64,000 nt of DNA from Equibacterium sp963662035. Its GTDB lineage: Bacteria; Bacteroidota; Bacteroidia; Bacteroidales; UBA932. How positions within the stretch are numbered: the stretch's first letter is position 1; each line of letters starts with the position of its first letter. The notes beneath the pieces are model-generated. The model saw only the letters and a program-made list of their open reading frames with translations. It made no database searches and was not told the DNA's origin. The stretch lies in contig CAVLDO010000003.1 in NCBI GenBank assembly GCA_963662035.1, positions 1 to 64,000 of the forward strand. Reading direction: 5' to 3'. Made by a program: the position numbers and the translations under genes. Below are positions 41,855-50,152 of the stretch, in pieces.

Positions 41855-42463
41855 TCAGTTTTCCACTGCGGGCGGCACCATCTGCGCCTCCAGCAGCCGT
41901 TTGTACATCACCAGGCAGACCCAGGCATCGGTGGCGGCGTAGAGCTGCTGCGATCTGGTCAGTACCTTGTTTTCCCAGTTGGAGACCTGCTCGCGCTTGG
42001 ATACGCGCCTGCCCAGAATTATGCCGGACAGTTTCTTCACGCTCTTGTCCTTGATTCCGTAAAATTCGGCGAAGCGCTGCAAATCCATAAACCGTGCCGC
42101 TTCAAACTGCGCGTAGTGCTGCAGCCCCCGCACATCGTCGGCCACGGCCGCCCCGATTTTGGTGATGCTGTCGCTGGCGAGAATGTCGGCCAGAGGCTGC
42201 GGAAGCCCCAGGGTGTGGAGTCTGAAAAGATAAGACCGGTCTTCGTTGGAGAGCTGCAGAAGCGCCGTGGCGCATCTGGGGGCGTGGGGCTGGAACACCG
42301 GCTTGGTCTCGGTGTCGAACCCTATCATGCGGCTGGCGGCCAAATCGGCCACGGCGGCGTCGAAGTCGGGACCCTCTTTCGTAATGACTTGTATCTCTCC
42401 CGGAAACGAGATCAAATCCATCTTCTCTATCTCTTCTGGTGTTATGCTCTCTTTGAATCTCAT
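41855..42463 (-). CDS. RNase D-like 3'-5' exonuclease (DEDDy)
   Basis: A 202-residue single-domain exonuclease. The DEDDy metal ligands are visible: Asp50 and Glu52 (GFDTETKP), Asp109/110 (AVADDVRG), and Tyr175/Asp179 (YAATDAW). It lacks the HRDC domains of full RNase D, matching the shorter Bacteroidota form. The substrate (RNA or DNA) is unknown. I chose the ATG at 42463; the frame extends 35 codons upstream, but only as antisense of the lipoprotein gene. It starts 2 bases after the stop of that gene, in the purM operon. Confidence 0.9.
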   Translation of the reverse strand: MRFKESITPEEIEKMDLISFPGEIQVITKEGPDFDAAVADLAASRMIGFDTETKPVFQPHAPRCATALLQLSNEDRSYLFRLHTLGLPQPLADILASDSITKIGAAVADDVRGLQHYAQFEAARFMDLQRFAEFYGIKDKSVKKLSGIILGRRVSKREQVSNWENKVLTRSQQLYAATDAWVCLVMYKRLLEAQMVPPAVEN

Positions 42464-42465
42464 AG

Positions 42466-43539
42466 TTACATCGGAAGGTCGCTGTAGTGTGTCACCTGCT
42501 GCTCGCCCAGGCGCAGGGCAAGATTGTTGTCGCCCCTGAGAATGCGGTAGCACTCTTTTGCGGCACACTGCGAAGGATTTATGATGATAAGTTTCTCGTC
42601 TATTGCAGAGCGGTAGGGGTAGTCGCCGCCGATTCTCTTGGAGCGGTATCCCGCAACCGTCTCGAGCAGCGCCCCGCGCAGAGTGTCATCCACCGCAAAG
42701 TCGGCAATCAGGGCCGAGATGGGGGTGGGGCGCCCCTGTGCATAATGCCGCTCTATGATGGAGGCCAGGGCCTGTGAAATGTCGGCGGTAGAGAGGCTGT
42801 CGGCCGCCCCGATGCTCTGGCATACGAGATAGGCGCTCCCCCTGAGGCCGCGCTCGGCCATAATGTCTTTCAGGGCCCGCTGATAAGCTCCGGAGGCTAT
42901 GGTGAGGCTGTCGGCAATCATCGCTATCGCATAATTGCTGGCCGGGGTGTCTTCCAGTATGTCCAGCAGGCTGCGGACCCCTTCGTCCACGACCCCAATT
43001 ATCTTCACGCCGGAGCCGCTCTCCTGCAGCATATTGCCGATGTCGCCAAGGCCGGTGCCCCGGGTTATGTCGCCTGCGGCTATCACAATCTTGGCGCGCT
43101 CCTTCTCCCCTTCCGCGCACTTGTCCCCCACAAGGAACAGGGTGTGCTTGAGGGCGGCATCGTGCAGATCCAGCCTGCCCAGGCTGTCATATACGTTGTC
43201 TTCGCCCGAAAGGGCCGTGTAGCAGATGAAATGCTCCCCGGCAAAGTCGCGGATGCGGTCGCTCTGCTCCTTTGCCGTTATGTTGTCGAAGGCGTCAAGG
43301 GTCAGCGCGCATTCCAGCGCGGGAGTGCGCCTGCCTTCCAGAAAAAAGATGCCTATCGGAAGGTCTGCGATGTTTTTGGGGTAGTGAGAAAAATCGGTGT
43401 AGTAGCTCGACGTGGTGTCGTACAGCGCCTTGACGGCCAGCGGAGAGAGGGTGACCGTGGTCTGCGGAGCACTTTTGCACCCTGCAAGGATGGCCGCGGC
43501 CAGCGCAGCGGAGAGTATCGCGAGCCGTCTTCTCATCAT
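42466..43539 (-). CDS. Unrecognised lipoprotein of the purM operon
   Basis: A 357-residue lipoprotein (lipobox LAGC, Cys21) that I cannot assign. The mature part shows alternating hydrophobic strands and helices, for example KIIGVVDEGVRSLLDIL, NYAIAMIADSLTIASGAY and GSAYLVCQSIG. This would suit an alpha/beta periplasmic-binding-protein-like or Rossmann-like fold, but no family motif is clear. Aspartates and serines are frequent. Its first codon overlaps the purM stop (4 bases), and the exonuclease gene follows 2 bases after its stop, so it is surely translated with them. A nucleoside or purine link is suggested only by the neighbour. Confidence 0.75.
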   Translation of the reverse strand: MMRRRLAILSAALAAAILAGCKSAPQTTVTLSPLAVKALYDTTSSYYTDFSHYPKNIADLPIGIFFLEGRRTPALECALTLDAFDNITAKEQSDRIRDFAGEHFICYTALSGEDNVYDSLGRLDLHDAALKHTLFLVGDKCAEGEKERAKIVIAAGDITRGTGLGDIGNMLQESGSGVKIIGVVDEGVRSLLDILEDTPASNYAIAMIADSLTIASGAYQRALKDIMAERGLRGSAYLVCQSIGAADSLSTADISQALASIIERHYAQGRPTPISALIADFAVDDTLRGALLETVAGYRSKRIGGDYPYRSAIDEKLIIINPSQCAAKECYRILRGDNNLALRLGEQQVTHYSDLPM

Positions 43540-44711
43540 TTGCCGTATCTGAAAGTGCCGTATGTGGTGTCCAGCTCAACTTCGGCTTCCGCCGCCATCT
43601 CCACGTGGCCTATGATTCGAGCCTCCACGCCGAAACTTCGGCTTATGGATATCAGGTCGTCGGCAACCTCTTCCGGCACATAAAGCTCCATCCGGTGCCC
43701 CATATTGAACACCTTGTACATCTCGCTCCAGGGGGTCTGCGACTCGGCCTGGATGGCGCCGAACAGGGGCGGGGTGTCAAACAGGTTGTCTTTGACCACC
43801 TTGAGGTGCTCCACAAAACCCAGCACCTTGGTTTGTGCACCGCCGGTGCAGTGGATCATACCGTGTATGCGCCCCCTGCACTGCTTCAGCATCCCGCTTA
43901 TCACGGGGGCGTAGGTGCGGGTGGGGGAGAGCACCAGCTTGCCGTAGGTCAGGCCGGTGTCCGGCTCGATGTCGGTCAGACGCCTGCTGCCGCTGTAAAT
44001 ATAGCTGCTGTCGATGCTGCTCTCGTAGCTCTCCGGGTATTTCTCTGCAATGTATTTTGCAAAAACGTCGTGGCGGGCGCTGGTAAGGCCGTTGCTGCCC
44101 ATTCCGCCGTTGTAGCAATCTTCGTAAGTGGCCTGCCCGAACGATGCCAAACCCACGATTACATCGCCGGGGGCGATGTTGCGGTTTTCTATTATGTCGC
44201 TGCGGCGGGCGCGGGCGCATACCGTGCTGTCCACGATGATGGTGCGCACCAGATCGCCCACATCTGCAGTCTCGCCGCCGGTGAGGGTGATGTCGACGCC
44301 GTATGAGCGCATCTTCTCCACAAACATCTGCGAACCCTCTATCACCGCCGCAATCACTTCGCCCGGAATGCGGGTCTTGTTGCGCCCGATGGTGGAGGAG
44401 AGCATAATGTCCGAGGTGATGCCCACGCACAGCAGGTCGTCGGTGTTCATCACTATGGCATCCTGCGCGATGCCGTGCCAGACGCTCATATCGCCCGTCT
44501 CCTTCCAGTACACGTAGGCCAGCGAACTTTTGGTGCCGGCTCCGTCGGCGTGCATCGCTATGCAGTGCTCATCGCTGGAAAAGTCGGGGATCAGCTTGCA
44601 GAATGCGGTGGGGAACAGCCCTTTGTCCATTTTAGAAATTGCTTTGTGCACTTCCGCCTTGGAAGATGAAACGCCGCGTGCGGCATATCTGCTGGCTTCT
44701 CTTGAGTCCAT
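43536..44711 (-). CDS. purM: AIR synthase (phosphoribosylformylglycinamidine cyclo-ligase)
   Basis: A 391-residue enzyme for step 5 of purine synthesis, converting FGAM to AIR with ATP. It is the longer Bacteroidota type (E. coli PurM has 345 residues). Conserved pieces are HADGAGTKSSLAY, GGETADVGDLVRTIIVDST, NGGMGSNGLTSARHDVF and MVHC-like GMIHCTGGAQTKV. I chose the ATG at 44711 because the open frame upstream (44738) runs into the predicted -7 box. It is first in the purM-lipoprotein-exonuclease unit, divergent from dacB. Confidence 0.95.
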   Translation of the reverse strand: MDSREASRYAARGVSSSKAEVHKAISKMDKGLFPTAFCKLIPDFSSDEHCIAMHADGAGTKSSLAYVYWKETGDMSVWHGIAQDAIVMNTDDLLCVGITSDIMLSSTIGRNKTRIPGEVIAAVIEGSQMFVEKMRSYGVDITLTGGETADVGDLVRTIIVDSTVCARARRSDIIENRNIAPGDVIVGLASFGQATYEDCYNGGMGSNGLTSARHDVFAKYIAEKYPESYESSIDSSYIYSGSRRLTDIEPDTGLTYGKLVLSPTRTYAPVISGMLKQCRGRIHGMIHCTGGAQTKVLGFVEHLKVVKDNLFDTPPLFGAIQAESQTPWSEMYKVFNMGHRMELYVPEEVADDLISISRSFGVEARIIGHVEMAAEAEVELDTTYGTFRYGK

Positions 44712-44735
44712 CCGGTTTTTTTTGATTATGAAAAG

Positions 44736-44743
44736 CAAAGATA
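44736..44743 (-). promoter_or_regulatory. -7 promoter box (TATCTTTG) of purM
   Basis: An exact consensus on the minus strand, 25 bases before the ATG at 44711. It rules out the longer purM reading frame. Confidence 0.65.
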
Positions 44744-44751
44744 GTAATATA

Positions 44752-44783
44752 TTGATTATAGGACGATTTTTTCTCTATATTTG
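44752..44783 (+). promoter_or_regulatory. Predicted dacB promoter
   Basis: TTG at 44752-44754 and TATATTTG at 44776-44783, separated by 21 bases, match the -33/-7 layout. The ATG at 44806 follows 22 bases later. Confidence 0.6.
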
Positions 44784-44805
44784 TGGCATCGCCGACACTG
44801 CCCGG

Positions 44806-46266
44806 ATGCGTCTGAAAACCCTATGCCTGATGTTAGCGGCCCTTCTGGGGGCCTTTCTGCCAGCCGTTGCGGCGGGAGGAGGCAACACTGTGCAGCAATA
44901 TGTGGACAGTGTGCTCAAGGCCGACCCACGGCTGCGCAACGCGGCGGTGAGCTTGCTGGCGGTGGACAGCCGCGGCCGCACGGTGGCGCAGTGGAATCCC
45001 GACCAGCCGCTGCTGCCCGCCTCGACCCTCAAAACCGTGACCACCGGGGCGGCGCTGCTGTGTCTGGGCCCCGACTTCAGGTTCGCAACCCGTCTTGCGG
45101 TGGCGGGAGACATCGACAGCGCGGGGGTTCTGCACGGTGACATCTACATAGTCGGCGGCGGGGATCCCACGCTGGCATCGGAAACGGCCGTGGGGCAGAG
45201 CCGCGACTCGGTTTTCGCCCTCTGGACAGACGCACTGCGCCGCAGCGGCATCACCTCGATAGAGGGGGGAACTGTGGGCGACGAGGGCCCCGGCTCCTGC
45301 GACATAATCCCGGAAAACTGGAGTTGGAACAATATCGGCACCGATTTCGGCAGCGGCCCCTGCGGCCTCTCCTTTGCCGACAACTGTTCTCTTTTTCTGG
45401 TGCGTCCCGGTTTGAGTGAGGGGGACAGCCTCTCCATCACCGCAGTGGATGCTCTCTGCAGCGGGATGACTGTAAAAAATGAAGCCCGCACTGGGGCTCC
45501 CGGCAGCGGCGACCGCCTGGCCTACTATGCCAGCGACCTGTCTTGGGCAGGGCGCTTCTGCGGCACATATGCCGCAGACCGCAAGGCCGACACCATTGCG
45601 GTTTCCAACAAATTTCCCGCCCTGACCCTTGCCGAGACTTTCTGCGGCCACCTTTGCCGCGAAGGCATCCCCTGCGCCGGGGCGGCCACCGGCTCCGCGC
45701 CCGACACCGCCGCTTACATTCTGGAAGTGGAATCCCCGCCGCTGCTTGAAATCTGCCGCGAAACCAACTTCCAAAGCAACAACTTTTATGCGGAGAGTAT
45801 CTATATGGCGCTGGGGCTGGCTCTGACCGGTGAGGCGTCGTATTCCACTGCGGCAAAGGCTGTTGAAGAGTATCTGAAGTCGCTGGGGTGCGACACTTGC
45901 GGACTCAGGCAGGACGACGGAAGCGGATTGAGCAGGCAGAACTATCTTTCGCCCCGATTTTTCTGCAACTATTACAAATTAATGCAAAAGAGCGCTATAT
46001 TTGCGGAGTACCTCTCCACCTTCCCGATGCCCGGGAGCGAAGGTACGCTTAAGCATCTCCTCGGCAAGGAGCCTTATTCCCTTAAGCGGCGCATCCGCTG
46101 CAAGAGCGGTTCTCTCTCTGCAGTACGTTGTTATGCGGGATATGTGGAGGCCGCCGGGGGCGAGATGCTGCGGTTTGCGATAATGGTGAACAATTACGAC
46201 TGCCCCAATAGCAGAATCCAGCCGGAAATAGAGGGCTTCCTCAAGACTCTGGCGCTTTATAAGTAA
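44806..46266 (+). CDS. dacB: D-alanyl-D-alanine carboxypeptidase/endopeptidase (PBP4 type)
   Basis: A 486-residue periplasmic serine peptidase that cleaves D-Ala-D-Ala ends and peptide cross-links of peptidoglycan. A signal peptide ends near residue 23. The active-site motifs of family S13 are present: SxxK at Ser73-Lys76 (PASTLK), SNN at 324-326 (QSNNFYAE) and KSG at 433-435 (KSGSLSAVRCYAG). A large insert between the first two motifs is normal for this class. The start at 44806 follows its own promoter; a longer open frame upstream is the antisense of purM. Confidence 0.94.
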   Translation: MRLKTLCLMLAALLGAFLPAVAAGGGNTVQQYVDSVLKADPRLRNAAVSLLAVDSRGRTVAQWNPDQPLLPASTLKTVTTGAALLCLGPDFRFATRLAVAGDIDSAGVLHGDIYIVGGGDPTLASETAVGQSRDSVFALWTDALRRSGITSIEGGTVGDEGPGSCDIIPENWSWNNIGTDFGSGPCGLSFADNCSLFLVRPGLSEGDSLSITAVDALCSGMTVKNEARTGAPGSGDRLAYYASDLSWAGRFCGTYAADRKADTIAVSNKFPALTLAETFCGHLCREGIPCAGAATGSAPDTAAYILEVESPPLLEICRETNFQSNNFYAESIYMALGLALTGEASYSTAAKAVEEYLKSLGCDTCGLRQDDGSGLSRQNYLSPRFFCNYYKLMQKSAIFAEYLSTFPMPGSEGTLKHLLGKEPYSLKRRIRCKSGSLSAVRCYAGYVEAAGGEMLRFAIMVNNYDCPNSRIQPEIEGFLKTLALYK

Positions 46267-46296
46267 TGAATAATAACAAACTATAACAATCATTCT

Positions 46297-47496
46297 ATGC
46301 TGACATTTTCCAAGAAGGCGCTTGCAATGCCCTACTCCCCGATCAGAAAACTCATACCCCTGTCAGACGAGACAGCCAAGAAGGGCATAAAGATCTACCG
46401 TCTGAATATGGGCCAGCCTGATGTGGATTCACCCAAGGTTGCCCTGGACGCCGTCAAAGAGAACACCCTCTCCATAATATCTTACCCCAATTCGGCCGGC
46501 GATATGGAGCTGCGCCGCGGTATGGCGGAATACTACAAGGGTATCGGCATAGACGTGGATCCCTCCGGCATAATGGTGACCCACGGCGGCAGCGAGGCTC
46601 TGCAGATCGCCATCGAGGCCATCTGCGACCCTGCAGACGAAATCATAGTGTTCGAGCCGTTCTACACCAACTATAACACCTTCTCTATTCAGTTCGACGC
46701 CAAGCTGGTGCCCATCACCACCAGCATAGAAAACGGTTTCGCGCTGCCCCCGATGGCCGAGGTTGAGAAGGTGATAACCCCCAGAACAAAGGCGATTCTC
46801 ATCTGCAACCCCGCCAACCCCACCGGCAAGCTCTACACCAAAGAGGATGTGCTGGAGCTCTGCCGCATAGCCAAGAAGCACAACCTGTTCATAATAGCCG
46901 ACGAAGTTTACCGCGAGTTCTGCTACACCAGCGAACCCCACTTCTCGTTTATGCAGGTGCCCGATATGGACGACAACATAATTCTTGTGGATTCTGTCTC
47001 CAAGCGCTACAGCCTCTGCGGCGTGAGAGTCGGGTTCATAGTGTCGCGCAACAAGGAGTTTATGCCTCTGGTGCTCAAGTATGCCCAGGCCCGACTCTGC
47101 TGCTCCAAGTATGGACAGATGGCGGCCATAGCCGCTTTAAACACCCCGCAGGAATACTTTGACAATGTAAAGCAGGAATATCTCCGCCGCCGCCGGATAA
47201 TGGTGGACGGGCTCCAGAGGATCGAGGGCGTCGTGTGCCCGATGCCTATGGGTGCCTTCTATGCAGCGGTGCAGCTCCCCGTGGACGATGCAGAGAAGTT
47301 CTGCCGCTGGCTGCTGGAGAAGTTCAACTACAATAACCAGACGGTGATGTTCGCACCGATGGCGGGCTTCTATGTAACCCCGGGGCTCGGAAAGAATCAG
47401 GCCCGCTTTGCGTATGTCCTCAAGGAGGAAGATTTGCGCAATGCCCTCGTCTGCCTTGAGAAGGCTCTTAAAGAGTATCCCGGACGCACTATTTAA
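46297..47496 (+). CDS. Class I aminotransferase (aspartate aminotransferase-like)
   Basis: A 399-residue PLP enzyme of fold type I. Visible contacts: Asn171 in NPANPTG, Asp202-Tyr205 (ADEVY), Lys236 in DSVSKRYSLCGVRVGF, and an Arg near the C terminus (NQARFAY) that should bind the substrate carboxylate. It resembles subgroup I-gamma aspartate aminotransferases, but the substrate cannot be fixed from sequence. It is 30 bases after dacB and 2 bases before another PLP enzyme. Confidence 0.88.
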   Translation: MLTFSKKALAMPYSPIRKLIPLSDETAKKGIKIYRLNMGQPDVDSPKVALDAVKENTLSIISYPNSAGDMELRRGMAEYYKGIGIDVDPSGIMVTHGGSEALQIAIEAICDPADEIIVFEPFYTNYNTFSIQFDAKLVPITTSIENGFALPPMAEVEKVITPRTKAILICNPANPTGKLYTKEDVLELCRIAKKHNLFIIADEVYREFCYTSEPHFSFMQVPDMDDNIILVDSVSKRYSLCGVRVGFIVSRNKEFMPLVLKYAQARLCCSKYGQMAAIAALNTPQEYFDNVKQEYLRRRRIMVDGLQRIEGVVCPMPMGAFYAAVQLPVDDAEKFCRWLLEKFNYNNQTVMFAPMAGFYVTPGLGKNQARFAYVLKEEDLRNALVCLEKALKEYPGRTI

Positions 47497-47498
47497 AG

Positions 47499-48815
47499 AT
47501 GGAACACAACTTATTGGACGAGAAACTCGTCAGAGGCGTCTTTGAAAACAGCGGACTGCCCAAGGTGGGCAAGGCCACAATCAGAGAGATAAAGAAGCTT
47601 GCTGACACGCTCGAAGCGGAGAGCGGCGTGCATTTCATACATATGGAGATGGGCAACCCCGGTCTTCCGGCCAACAGGGTGGGGATTGAGGCCCAGGTGG
47701 CGGCACTCGAGAAAGGGGTCGCCGCCTCCTATCCCGACATCGACGGAATCCCCGCCCTGCGCCGTGAGGCCTCCCGCTTCATAAAGCAGTTCATAGACAT
47801 CGACATCAGCGCCGAGAACTGTCTGGCCACGGTGGGTTCAATGCAGGCGGCGTTCGTGTCGTTTATGATTGCCGGCCGCGTTAAAAAAGAGCGCACCACC
47901 ACACTCTTCATAGACCCCTGCTTCCCGGTGCACAAGTTTCAGAACAAGGTGCTCGGCATCCCTGTGGAGTCATTCGACATTTATGACTACAGAGGAGAGA
48001 AGTTGCGCGGCAAGCTGGAGGAGGTCCTCTGCAAGGGAAACATCCACAGCATACTCTACTCCAACCCCAACAACCCCTCGTGGGTCTGCCTCAACGATGC
48101 GGAGCTGCGCATAATCGCGGAAGTGGCGGCCAAATACGATGTGATCGTGATGGAGGATCTGGCCTACTTCGGGATGGACTTCCGCAAGGACTACAGCCAT
48201 CCCGGCGTGCCCCCCTTCCAGCCCTCGGTGGGAAAATATGCGCAGGACTACATACTGCTCATATCCAGCTCCAAGGCCTTCAGCTATGCCGGGGAGCGCA
48301 TAGCAATCCTGGCTCTCAGCGACCATCTGGCCCAGCGCAGATACCCCGACCTCAAGCGCTGGTACAGTTCTGAAGTATTCCGCAGTGCTGTGGTTTACGG
48401 CGGGCTTCACCCCCTGTCCAGCGGCACCTCGCACTCCGCGCAATATGCCCTGGCTGCAATATTCAAGGCGGTGAACGACGGCACCTATAATTATCGCGAC
48501 GATGTGATAGTCTACGGCCGCAAGGCGGCGCAGATGAAGGCGGCCTTTCTTGACGCCGGCTTTGAGATAACCTACGACAAGGATCTTGACGAGGATGTGG
48601 CCGACGGCTTCTACTTTACCTACGGCTACCCCGGGATGAGTGGAGCGGACCTGCTGGAGGAGATGCTCTATTACGGAATCTCCGCCATTTCGCTGGATAC
48701 CTGCGGCAGCACGCGCCAGGGCATCAGGGCCTGCACATCACTCATAGCGGCGGAAGATATACCGCTGCTTGCCGAGCGGCTCAAACTCTTTAGGAAAGAC
48801 CACCCGGTGCGCTAG
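47499..48815 (+). CDS. Second PLP-dependent aminotransferase, function uncertain
   Basis: A 438-residue fold type I aminotransferase, only distantly similar to its neighbour. Visible features are YSNPNNPSWVCLND, VIVMEDLAYFGMDF (the Asp-x-x-Tyr position) and Lys259 in SSSKAFSYAGERIA. The segment MEMGNPGLPANRVG near residue 50 is the substrate-loop region. It is unusual that Trp replaces Gly in the usual NPxNPTG motif (NPNNPSW). It starts 2 bases after the first aminotransferase, so the two may form a pathway pair or heteromeric unit. It overlaps the convergent deoC by 4 bases. Confidence 0.82.
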   Translation: MEHNLLDEKLVRGVFENSGLPKVGKATIREIKKLADTLEAESGVHFIHMEMGNPGLPANRVGIEAQVAALEKGVAASYPDIDGIPALRREASRFIKQFIDIDISAENCLATVGSMQAAFVSFMIAGRVKKERTTTLFIDPCFPVHKFQNKVLGIPVESFDIYDYRGEKLRGKLEEVLCKGNIHSILYSNPNNPSWVCLNDAELRIIAEVAAKYDVIVMEDLAYFGMDFRKDYSHPGVPPFQPSVGKYAQDYILLISSSKAFSYAGERIAILALSDHLAQRRYPDLKRWYSSEVFRSAVVYGGLHPLSSGTSHSAQYALAAIFKAVNDGTYNYRDDVIVYGRKAAQMKAAFLDAGFEITYDKDLDEDVADGFYFTYGYPGMSGADLLEEMLYYGISAISLDTCGSTRQGIRACTSLIAAEDIPLLAERLKLFRKDHPVR

Positions 48816-49684
48816 AAATATTTGATTTCCTTCCCTTCCACTGCGCTCAGCAGGTTGTTGGCCATACGGCTTGCGCCGAATCTCAAAAGCGACTTGTTCA
48901 GCCAATCCCCTCCCAGCACGGTGTCCACGATACCGTAGTAGAGCGATGCGTCCTCTGCAGAGGCGATTCCTCCCGCAGGCTTGAAGCCGATGCGGATGCC
49001 TGTGGCGTCGTAATAGGCCTTGATGCACTCGCACATTACATAGGCTGCTTCGGGCGTGGCGCAAACACCGATTTTGCCCGTTGAGGTCTTGATGAAGTCG
49101 GCCCCCGCCTCGATTGCCAGAAAGGCGGCGGTGGCTATCGCATCGCTCCCGGCAAGGGCGCCCGTTTCCAGAATCACCTTGAGATGCACGGCGCTGTTCA
49201 CCGAGATTATTGCGTTTTTGATGTCGGAGATTTCCTTTGAGGTGTCGCTGTAGCGTCCGTCGCAGAATGAATTGTGGGGCAGCACGATGTCTATTTCATC
49301 GGCGCCGTCTTTGACTGCGGCCACGCACTCGGCCATTTTTACCGACAGGAAGGTCTGCGAAGCGGGGAAGCCGCCGCCCACCGCGGTGATGCGCACCGAT
49401 CGGTCTTTGCGTGCGCCGGCGACGCTTTTCACGAGGTTGGGATACACGCAGATGGATGCGGGCGCGGGGCTGTCGGGGTATATGTCGTTGAAATTGTTGA
49501 CCTTCTCGGTCATTGCGGCAATTTTGGTGGGGGTGTCGCTCACCGTCAGGGAAGTCAGGTCAATCAGCCCGAGGGCATTGTTCCAGACCTGTTTGTTTTT
49601 CCAGGTGTCGATCCGGCCTTTTACTGCGGCGACTTTGGTCTCTATGTCGCGGGGGACATAGGAGTATTTTTCAGAAAAATCCAT
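48812..49684 (-). CDS. deoC: Deoxyribose-phosphate aldolase
   Basis: A 290-residue class I aldolase that splits 2-deoxyribose-5-phosphate into glyceraldehyde-3-phosphate and acetaldehyde in nucleoside salvage. The Schiff-base Lys199 lies in FIKTSTGK, with Lys235 in GFKPAGGI and Asp132 in EIDIVLPH. It has a longer N terminus than the E. coli enzyme (259 residues). It is downstream of the DUF4296 lipoprotein by 12 bases. The stop overlaps the convergent aminotransferase. Confidence 0.96.
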   Translation of the reverse strand: MDFSEKYSYVPRDIETKVAAVKGRIDTWKNKQVWNNALGLIDLTSLTVSDTPTKIAAMTEKVNNFNDIYPDSPAPASICVYPNLVKSVAGARKDRSVRITAVGGGFPASQTFLSVKMAECVAAVKDGADEIDIVLPHNSFCDGRYSDTSKEISDIKNAIISVNSAVHLKVILETGALAGSDAIATAAFLAIEAGADFIKTSTGKIGVCATPEAAYVMCECIKAYYDATGIRIGFKPAGGIASAEDASLYYGIVDTVLGGDWLNKSLLRFGASRMANNLLSAVEGKEIKYF

Positions 49685-49696
49685 ATCGGTAAATAT

Positions 49697-50110
49697 TTAG
49701 TTTCGGTCTCTCGGGGGCGGGAGATTGTCGTCGGAACCCCTGCTTTGCATTGTGGTGTCCCGTTTCGCGGCCCCCTTCTCTATATTTTTCAGAATTTTCT
49801 CCTTGCGCTTCTGCAGAATCTTCTCTGTCTTGTCCATCACCTCCTGCATATCGCGCGAGTTGCGCAGATAATAGTCGGCGGAGGCGGTGAACTGCTCTGC
49901 GGTGCAGCCATAAGAGCGCAGCAAGGCCTTGTACACGGCGCAAGTGTCGGTAAAGCGGCGCATTGTGCGGTCCGATGCGGCATACTGGTCAAACAGGAAC
50001 ATATCCGCCTGAATCCGGGCCATCTTGTTTTTGGGGATTATGCCCTTGGGGGTGCAGGCTGCAAAGAGCAATAGCAGAGCGCATAAAATAATGGTCCTGG
50101 TTTTTTTCAT
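49697..50110 (-). CDS. DUF4296-like lipoprotein
   Basis: A 137-residue lipoprotein (lipobox FAAC, Cys19) with a helical body (ARIQADMFLFDQYAASD, then QEVMDKTEKILQKRKEKI) and a Pro/Arg-rich tail. The pattern of a lipoprotein with a conserved helix pair about 'ADMFLxDQ' fits DUF4296 of Bacteroidota; function unknown. The start at 50110 falls almost exactly where transcription would begin from the TACATTTG box at 50116-50123, so the mRNA may be nearly leaderless. Confidence 0.75.
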   Translation of the reverse strand: MKKTRTIILCALLLLFAACTPKGIIPKNKMARIQADMFLFDQYAASDRTMRRFTDTCAVYKALLRSYGCTAEQFTASADYYLRNSRDMQEVMDKTEKILQKRKEKILKNIEKGAAKRDTTMQSRGSDDNLPPPRDRN

Positions 50111-50115
50111 AAGAG

Positions 50116-50133
50116 CAAATGTAGTTATCTTTG
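50116..50133. promoter_or_regulatory. Face-to-face promoters for DUF4296 (-) and purD (+)
   Basis: Two -7 boxes lie 2 bases apart on opposite strands: TACATTTG on minus (50123-50116) and TATCTTTG on plus (50126-50133). Two polymerases could not occupy both at once, so the two directions may be mutually exclusive. Confidence 0.55.
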
Positions 50134-50152
50134 TTGCAATAAACAAAGTGAT

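Noticed and set aside
44712..44738. Upstream start for purM
   Set aside because: The extension reaches the TATCTTTG box on the minus strand, so it should not be in the mRNA.
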